Virus record (IMG/VR): IMGVR_UViG_3300017745_000028
Coordinates: 1-35,122 of that record
Direction: 5' to 3' (one strand)
DNA length: 35,122 nucleotides
From: a virus
Under the pieces are notes generated by a model. That model ran no database searches and was not told where the DNA came from. It saw only the letters and a program-made list of their open reading frames with translations. Shown piece after piece: positions 30,309-35,122 of this stretch (within the stretch, counting starts at the first letter, position 1; every line of letters starts with the position of its first letter). Position numbers and translations under genes: made by a program.

Positions 30309-31123
30309 TGACTACATTAGTTGCTAATTTACCACCTGTAAAAGTCTGGGTAAGACGTGAGTATCTCAGAGATTTAAGAGATGGACACGGAGAATATACC
30401 CTTGGATATTGGGTTACATGTAAATCTATTTCAGGAAGAGCCTTATACTTTGAGACATATCTTACTGAGTATGGGGCACTGTATGACAAGTTACCTATCA
30501 GTGCTTTTCTTTCTTGGTGCCCTGATAGTCCTCATAAACCTGAACCACCTACTCCGGACTTACCTTTAACCGACCTACAGTTTTGGAATGGGTTTGATAC
30601 TGGTCTGACAGTTGTAGAGAAGAACCTCATATTTAATATGGAGTTTGAAGTTATGACTAGAACGCAGGGAATAATGAAAGGTACTTATCTATTTACTATT
30701 GATAATTATCATGCACATAGAAATGAACCAGATTTTTATTTTGCTGAATCTCCTGATGAACATAAGTCTCATAATATTATCGAGCTAGATAACGGGCAGA
30801 TATGTGCCTATCCAAATAACCGTTGTCGTATGACTGATCCTTCATTGACCAATCATGATCTGAAAACTCCTGACTTCAAGGTATCTACCAGATACTTCAA
30901 TGTAGAACATGTACCCAAATGGGGAAGACTAGGGGAAGTTGATGATTATTTCTGGAAGACTCCTAATGAACAACAGAATATAGAAGATGCCACCACTGTC
31001 ACAATTGATATGCCCGGCATAGATACACAGACTTACAACGCAGTAGTAGAACAAGCTGAATTAGAAGATGAAGCAAGCATGGAAGACTATAAAGATTTTA
31101 AAGACATAGGACTTACTACTTAA
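30308..31123 (+). CDS. Conserved cyanophage-type protein, function unknown
   Basis: I start at the ATG in TAATG (30308, MTTLVANLPPVKVWVRREYL), giving 271 residues; the upstream ATG at 30290 lies inside the methyltransferase. The body is rich in aromatic and His residues (GYWVTCKSISGRALYFETYL, FTIDNYHAHRNEPDFYF, SPDEHKSHNIIELDNGQICA) and ends in an acidic helix. This sequence type is familiar to me from many T4-like cyanophages, where it is annotated as hypothetical. The His/Asp-rich HAHRN and DEHKSHN segments could bind metal. Neighbours give no clear clue. Confidence 0.75.
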   Translation: MTTLVANLPPVKVWVRREYLRDLRDGHGEYTLGYWVTCKSISGRALYFETYLTEYGALYDKLPISAFLSWCPDSPHKPEPPTPDLPLTDLQFWNGFDTGLTVVEKNLIFNMEFEVMTRTQGIMKGTYLFTIDNYHAHRNEPDFYFAESPDEHKSHNIIELDNGQICAYPNNRCRMTDPSLTNHDLKTPDFKVSTRYFNVEHVPKWGRLGEVDDYFWKTPNEQQNIEDATTVTIDMPGIDTQTYNAVVEQAELEDEASMEDYKDFKDIGLTT

Positions 31124-31124
31124 T

Positions 31125-31385
31125 ATGTCTTGGGCTAAAGACAAGGATAGAATAAAAGCTAACGTTAAAAAGTTAGTTGAATATAAAAAGAAAGTAAGGT
31201 GTGATCGCTGTGGTGTCAGAGATTATAGGGTTATAGATTTTCATCATCTTAAAGATAAAGATGGAGAGGTATCTGCTTTCGCATATCAGGGGTATAGCTG
31301 GAAGAGAGTTCTGAAAGAGATAGATAAATGTATTCCTTTATGTAGTAACTGCCATCGTATACATCATTCTGAAGAAGTTGCCTAA
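31125..31385 (+). CDS. Small HNH endonuclease
   Basis: A compact protein of 86 residues: CDRCG (C26, C29) and CSNCHRIHH (C73, C76, H77) form the zinc site, and VIDFHHL (H40, H41) is the beta-strand His pair of the HNH metal centre. It matches the minimal HNH fold used by phage homing nucleases and terminase-associated nickases. Lys-rich residues 1-25 likely contact DNA. The start is one base after the upstream stop. This is the third HNH-type protein of the window. Confidence 0.8.
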   Translation: MSWAKDKDRIKANVKKLVEYKKKVRCDRCGVRDYRVIDFHHLKDKDGEVSAFAYQGYSWKRVLKEIDKCIPLCSNCHRIHHSEEVA

Positions 31386-31416
31386 GCTAAAATTATATTA
31401 AACAGTTACCGGATAG

Positions 31417-31881
31417 ATGGGAAATTTTCAAGATTTGCTTAATAGATTTAGAAAAGGTGAATTTAATTATGAGCAGATGGGGAATATCCCAGAAGTTAGA
31501 CAGAGAACTAATACTATATTAAATGATCCTCGCCAGATGTTTCTCAATACAGACGCCAATTACAGGAACATGGGTAATAGTAGAGGAGTAGTTCCTAATT
31601 CAACAATTAATAACACTGAATCTCCAAGAGCACCTAGTCAGATGCCTATGGATCTGGGAGGAGGTATACAACAAATGCCTTATAGATATGGGGAACAAGG
31701 ACAAGAAGGTATACAGCAAATGCCTTATAGAGGAGGAACAATCCCAGGAACAGCGATAGGTAATATGGAGGGAATGGCCACAGATTTCGGAAAAGGTGTT
31801 GAAGCTATAAAGAAATTAAGAGATAGAGGGGTAATGAACGACTCTACTTATGAAGCATTACAGATGTTACAGGGATACTAA
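31417..31881 (+). CDS. Met/Gln/Gly-rich protein with a short internal repeat
   Basis: The start MGNFQDLLNRFRKGEFNYEQ precedes a disordered-looking centre. Two copies of GIQQMPYR lie in a 15-residue period (DNA 31663-31686 and 31708-31731). The C-terminal helix is VEAIKKLRDRGVMNDSTYEA. The terminal helix may be the functional part, and the centre a flexible linker. It ends the rightward block and overlaps the convergent small gene by 15 nt. I recognise no family; a virion protein is possible. Confidence 0.6.
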   Translation: MGNFQDLLNRFRKGEFNYEQMGNIPEVRQRTNTILNDPRQMFLNTDANYRNMGNSRGVVPNSTINNTESPRAPSQMPMDLGGGIQQMPYRYGEQGQEGIQQMPYRGGTIPGTAIGNMEGMATDFGKGVEAIKKLRDRGVMNDSTYEALQMLQGY

Positions 31882-31998
31882 TTTATCCTGTACCTTATTA
31901 GCTTTTAAAATAATTATCTGAGCTGCATCTCTATCCAGACATAGCTCTGCTTTAAGATTTAATTTATTTAATTTTTTGTGTTGTTTAGTTTGTCTCAT
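31867..31998 (-). CDS. Short 43-residue protein
   Basis: The product begins MRQTKQHKKLNKLNLKAELC and continues LDRDAAQIIILKANKVQDKL. It is basic and helical. It overlaps the 3' end of the neighbouring gene by 14 nt at its start and the convergent gene by 15 nt at its end. Its length and lack of homology knowledge keep the confidence modest. Confidence 0.45.
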   Translation of the reverse strand: MRQTKQHKKLNKLNLKAELCLDRDAAQIIILKANKVQDKLVSL

Positions 31999-32236
31999 TT
32001 AATACTTGTAAGACTGTACTCTTTTTTATAGCCGCTACGTCTTTTAGCCCATTAGCATCAAACCAAGGAGCATTTTTCCAACTAAAACCTTTACCGAAAG
32101 TATTGTCAGGAGCAGATATATACCAATGACAAGCAGAATCAGGTACATCCACTGCACATTTCGACCAGTCATCATCCCACTGGGGAACCTGAACCCACAG
32201 TATTGAAACCAATAACATTACTAAAATACTTTTCAT
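31985..32236 (-). CDS. Small exported or membrane-anchored protein
   Basis: I choose the ATG at 32236 (MKSILVMLLVSILWVQVPQW, 83 residues) because it overlaps the upstream stop by four bases and starts a signal peptide. The frame from 32290 would add 18 residues before it. The rest (DWSKCAVDVPDSACHWYISA...FSWKNAPWFDANG) has two Cys ten residues apart and many Trp, consistent with a small periplasmic disulphide-stabilised protein. There is no lipobox. The function is unknown. Confidence 0.55.
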   Translation of the reverse strand: MKSILVMLLVSILWVQVPQWDDDWSKCAVDVPDSACHWYISAPDNTFGKGFSWKNAPWFDANGLKDVAAIKKSTVLQVLNETN

Positions 32237-32820
32237 CCTTTCCGCAGTGTAGCTTTTATCATCCAAGCAGATTTGAAAGCATTTCCACACAATTCAGCCA
32301 TATAGTTTTCTATATCTATTGCTTTTAATTTGTGTGCAGTTGCCTGTATCTTCTTCGTCATGATACCTAGATTCTCTAAGTTTTTATAATAAGTCATCAG
32401 CATCTCTTCTGGTGCATAGCTTTTCACATGATCAAACTTTTTGTTTGCATCCATTAAACCTTCATGACACATAGGTAATAAGTAGTCCATTGACCTAATG
32501 TATTCTCCTATGTCATCAAACTCTTCGAGATGTAATTCATATTGTTTCTTTAAAAATTTATGAACAGCCATGAAATTACTTGCTTCATAGTTAAGATGAA
32601 TCAAGTGAGATTGGATTTGTAATTCATGAATGTAAGCAGCAAGACCTATAAGCGTCTGAATAAAGGAACCTACGTCATCTTTAGAAGAAGCTTTCTTTTT
32701 AGTAGGTTGTTTTTTCGCTTCAGGTTGTTGCTGGTTCTCCTGTGGCAACGGAGATGGAACCTGATTCTGAGTGGGAGCTGGTGTAAACATTAGATTTCTT
32801 TTTTTCTTGTTCCTCTTCAT
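32233..32820 (-). CDS. Dps/ferritin-like protein with intact ferroxidase residues
   Basis: Residues ~50-190 of 195 form a four-helix ferritin-like domain. SHLIHLNYEASNFMAVHKFL, then YELHLEEFDDIGEYIRSM, matches the Dps core, with H75, H87, D102 and E106 at the same spacings (12, 15, 4) as E. coli H51, H63, D78 and E82. Dps proteins oxidise Fe(II) with peroxide and shield DNA. The N-terminal ~48 residues are Pro/Gln/Lys-rich and disordered-looking, which could bind DNA. The start is uncertain: M at 32820 or at 32790 both overlap the upstream gene. A phage Dps may protect DNA or store iron during infection. Confidence 0.75.
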   Translation of the reverse strand: MKRNKKKRNLMFTPAPTQNQVPSPLPQENQQQPEAKKQPTKKKASSKDDVGSFIQTLIGLAAYIHELQIQSHLIHLNYEASNFMAVHKFLKKQYELHLEEFDDIGEYIRSMDYLLPMCHEGLMDANKKFDHVKSYAPEEMLMTYYKNLENLGIMTKKIQATAHKLKAIDIENYMAELCGNAFKSAWMIKATLRKG

Positions 32821-33046
32821 ATAGTCTAACTGCTTCTAGTCTATCGAAGAATTGTTCACGAACTATGTAAGCTGCTTCTTCTTTAAACTCTTGCCATAAA
32901 CCTGAATAGAAACCATACATTGGATGATCTGGATTACTACGACCTGATACATGATACAGATGTCTGATGAATGCAGTTCTTTTATCTTGTTCAATTAGAT
33001 GTTCTCTAACTGCTGCTTTGTGTTGAATACGTTCTTGTTCTGTCAT
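32720..33046 (-). CDS. Conserved-looking helical protein, unknown
   Basis: Residues 1-88 of 108 look like a soluble helical domain (TEQERIQHKAAVREHLIEQD, NPDHPMYGFYSGLWQEFKEE, REQFFDRLEAVRLYEEEQEK). The final 20 residues are Ser/Thr/Gly-rich (SSHSESGSISVATGEPATT) and are the part that overlaps the Dps-like frame by about 100 nt. This type of protein occurs in T4-like cyanophages as a hypothetical. Function is unknown; it may be made together with the Dps-like protein. Confidence 0.65.
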   Translation of the reverse strand: MTEQERIQHKAAVREHLIEQDKRTAFIRHLYHVSGRSNPDHPMYGFYSGLWQEFKEEAAYIVREQFFDRLEAVRLYEEEQEKKKSNVYTSSHSESGSISVATGEPATT

Positions 33047-33112
33047 TTGTTTACTGATAATAATTCTAAAAGAGATACTGTGCCCGATAGGATCACAATA
33101 AATTTTACTACT

Positions 33113-33337
33113 TTAATCATCATGATCATCCCATGGATCAGTTAAGTTTTTATTTGGAGGACCGAAAGCCATATAGACTCCATACACTGTTATGAAAAAC
33201 AGTAATGCCAATATGATAGCGACCAGTTGACCTTGTGGAGGTAAACCTGAGTAGTTACCGTGACCAATCAGTGGTTGCCTTTCCCATGTACCTGGAAGAG
33301 TGTACACGGATGGTGTTGAAATAAAGTAACTTAGCAT
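33113..33337 (-). CDS. psbN-like: PsbN-like photosystem II protein with N-terminal extension
   Basis: Of 74 residues, 38-58 are a transmembrane helix (LVAIILALLFFITVYGVYMA). Residues 58-74 (FGPPNKNLTDPWDDHDD) match the PsbN C-terminus, recalled as FGPPSKEL.DPFD.HED. PsbN is a one-helix thylakoid protein needed for photosystem II repair and assembly in plants and present in cyanobacteria. The ~37-residue N-terminal extension (TPSVYTLPGTWERQPLIGHG) is not part of host PsbN, which is about 43 residues. It is led by CTATAAAATAAA and separates the third fibre from the Dps block. If confirmed, it is an auxiliary photosynthesis gene that could help keep PSII running. Confidence 0.7.
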   Translation of the reverse strand: MLSYFISTPSVYTLPGTWERQPLIGHGNYSGLPPQGQLVAIILALLFFITVYGVYMAFGPPNKNLTDPWDDHDD

Positions 33338-33350
33338 TCTTTTAGTACTT

Positions 33351-33360
33351 TATTTTATAG
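33351..33360 (-). promoter_or_regulatory. CTATAAAATA element before the PsbN-like gene
   Basis: It has the same ten bases as 19173-19182, here 13 bases before the ATG and just downstream of the fibre stop. It is a variant late-type promoter candidate. Confidence 0.35.
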
Positions 33361-33362
33361 TA

Positions 33363-35122
33363 CTAAGCAGCTTCTAGTGCTGCAACTCTTGTTTCTAATG
33401 CAATATTCTTTGCAGATAGTTCTTGTAGTGCTTTTACTAATACAGGAATCAAGTTACCTTGTTTCGCTTCTAGTTTATCTGGGTTATTATCCGTTACCAA
33501 ATCTAAATACTCTGAACCTGTTTGTGCTTCCTGAAGTTCTTGTGCAATAAATCCAGCCCTTACAGTACCATCATTTGTATCTGGCTCTCTTCTTTGCCAT
33601 TTAAATTTAACTGGTCTAAGAGTATTGATAAGATCTAGTCCAATCGGTAAGTCAATAACATCTGTTTTATCCCTTCCATCAGATAGAGAACTAATTGATG
33701 TTTGATTACAACGTAAACTTGTTATTTGTGAATTTCCAAGAGTTACTTCATTGGTAGCATTACTTGCACTAGGACGAGCTTCATATCCAAGAAGAGTACA
33801 ATTAACTCCATCAACAAGATTACTACTACCCCCAGTAGCACCAGTCCTATATCCTATGCAAGTATTATTATCTGTGTATGTTATATGTTTCCCTGCTCCC
33901 TCACCAATACTAGTGTTTCTGGAACCAGTAGTAAGTGCATTCAGTGCTTCATGACCAACAGCAGTAACACCTTGTGCAGTTGTCGACGTGTACATTGAAC
34001 CTTTACCTACAGCAACATTACTATGTCCAGTTGTGCTTGCCTGTAAAGCCTCGTATCCAATCGCAGTATTATTTGCTCCGCTAGTAATTTCTTTTGCAGC
34101 ATGATAACCCACAGCGGTTATGGCAACAGTGGAGTCTTGTGCAGCGAATTTACCTATTGCTATTGCACCGGTAGTAGTTGCAAGTGAATAACCAGTGGAT
34201 CTTCCTATACAAATATTATCATCTCCGCTTGTAATTCCGTATCCAGCCTGAGAACTCAAGGTAACGTTGTATTGAGCACCACCACCAGAGTTATGCATGG
34301 TGAATGTTCCAATAGCGATATTCATGGTGCCGCTATTGTAAGCTCCCGCATAGTAGCCTATACAGACAGATTGGTCTCCAGTGCTGCCTCCAGTACAAGA
34401 GTGATATCCAATTGCTACGTTATAGCTTCCTGTTGTATTTCCTCGTAACGCAAATTTACCAACACCAACGTTATAACCTCCTGTTGTGTTATTTCCACCT
34501 GCCAGTCTACCTAAAAATGTATTGTCTATACCAGTTGTTATAGAATCTCCAGCATCATGTCCAAAGCAGCTATTATCATCTCCACTTGTTATTGCTGTTC
34601 CAGCATCAAAACCGAATAAAGTATTTTGAATAGCATCGGTTCCTGTAAAAGAATCCCCTGCGTTGCTACCACCTACTGTGTTTTCCTGAGCATCAGAACT
34701 TACACCACCACCACCACTGGCTGCTGCCCATGTAGTACCGCCTGAACCATCTGACTGTAAGAATTGCCCACTAGAACCATATCCTGACGGTAAAACAAAA
34801 GTAAGATTACCAGAGAAATCAGCATGTGCAGGTGCTTTTATACTTGCATAATGAGCATTACTTGATTCGCAATACCATCTGACTTCTGAACGTGTCCCAC
34901 CATTTTTAAGAGTTATAATTCCATCAGTCAACTCAAAATTTATACCCGGAACTCTAAATTTAGTAATACTTGAATTACCAATAGTTACTTCATTTGATAC
35001 CGTTGCACTACTTCCTAATGCTTCGTGACCAATTACTATATTATTTGAACCTGTAGTTAAAGCACCACTACTAGCGTAACCAGCTTGATGTCCAACTAAA
35101 GTATTATCTATTCCTGTAGTGA
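33363..35122 (-). CDS. C-terminal part of a third YadA/S74 tail fibre (5' end outside window)
   Basis: The frame is open from 33363 to the window end, so at least 585 residues of a larger protein are present; a TTG at 34931 is internal, because the same hinge found in fibres A and B (TIGNSSITKFRVPGINF) precedes it in frame. It contains an adaptor-like segment (SGNLTFVLPSGYGSSGQFLQ), a long block of YadA-head-like repeats (NTAIGYEAL, NTSIGEGAG), and a C-terminal S74 chaperone. The chaperone has a predicted cleavage in SLSDGRDK at bases 33680/33681, releasing ~105 residues ending RVAALEAA. It is on the opposite strand from the other two fibres and separated from them by 17 kb. Confidence 0.87.
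   Translation of the reverse strand, partial: TTGIDNTLVGHQAGYASSGALTTGSNNIVIGHEALGSSATVSNEVTIGNSSITKFRVPGINFELTDGIITLKNGGTRSEVRWYCESSNAHYASIKAPAHADFSGNLTFVLPSGYGSSGQFLQSDGSGGTTWAAASGGGGVSSDAQENTVGGSNAGDSFTGTDAIQNTLFGFDAGTAITSGDDNSCFGHDAGDSITTGIDNTFLGRLAGGNNTTGGYNVGVGKFALRGNTTGSYNVAIGYHSCTGGSTGDQSVCIGYYAGAYNSGTMNIAIGTFTMHNSGGGAQYNVTLSSQAGYGITSGDDNICIGRSTGYSLATTTGAIAIGKFAAQDSTVAITAVGYHAAKEITSGANNTAIGYEALQASTTGHSNVAVGKGSMYTSTTAQGVTAVGHEALNALTTGSRNTSIGEGAGKHITYTDNNTCIGYRTGATGGSSNLVDGVNCTLLGYEARPSASNATNEVTLGNSQITSLRCNQTSISSLSDGRDKTDVIDLPIGLDLINTLRPVKFKWQRREPDTNDGTVRAGFIAQELQEAQTGSEYLDLVTDNNPDKLEAKQGNLIPVLVKALQELSAKNIALETRVAALEAA

Overview
The window is AT-rich, densely packed DNA from a tailed phage of marine-type cyanobacteria, most likely a T4-like cyanomyovirus or a close relative. 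It looks like the interior of a larger genome or metagenomic contig. Both ends are cut: a gene enters at base 1, and a fibre gene runs out past base 35122. The host assignment rests on several genes. There is an S-adenosylmethionine decarboxylase of the kind common in cyanophages, a PsbN-like photosystem II protein, and an NblA-like phycobilisome-degradation adaptor, which would imply a phycobilisome-containing host such as Synechococcus. Many small proteins also have the look of the T4-like cyanophage accessory pool. TATAAATA boxes, the T4-type late promoter core, lie ahead of some genes. I saw no tRNA, rRNA, CRISPR array, insertion sequence or integrase.

Layout. Bases 1-1952 (+) hold the end of an acidic protein, a small basic protein, a GH24-type lysozyme and the NblA-like gene. 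Bases 1941-2536 (-) hold a DUF3310 protein and an unknown gene, and 2577-2963 (+) a glycine-rich protein. Bases 2964-5432 (-) form a tightly coupled operon: HTH protein, two unknowns, a Dam-like adenine methyltransferase and a dCTP-deaminase homologue with an altered catalytic residue. Bases 5486-17656 (+) are the adhesion region: a membrane protein, an 885-residue repeat fibre, a small virion-type protein, two ~1170-residue fibres with YadA-head-like repeats and C-terminal S74 self-cleaving chaperones, and four small genes, two of them clearly membrane proteins.

Bases 17607-23139 (-) carry three consecutive small genes with signal peptides, a cytidylyltransferase-like enzyme, membrane proteins, a probable structural protein and two HNH-type proteins. 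A short control region (23140-23412) has a strong terminator, a promoter candidate and a 14-bp palindrome. Bases 23413-29411 (-) hold sugar/glycan genes (cupin, glycosyltransferase), SAM decarboxylase, a large primase-helicase, small proteins and a PD-(D/E)XK exonuclease. Bases 29521-31881 (+) carry a small gene, a methyltransferase, a conserved cyanophage-type protein, an HNH nuclease and a Met/Gln/Gly-rich protein. Bases 31867-35122 (-) carry small genes, a Dps/ferritin-like protein with intact ferroxidase residues, the PsbN-like gene and a third S74 fibre.

Taken together, the region combines host recognition (at least four long fibres) with host reprogramming: light harvesting and photosystem (NblA-like, PsbN-like), polyamines (SAM decarboxylase), iron/oxidative stress (Dps-like), surface sugars, and nucleotide or DNA modification. 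All functional statements come from motifs and family recollection; no database search was possible.
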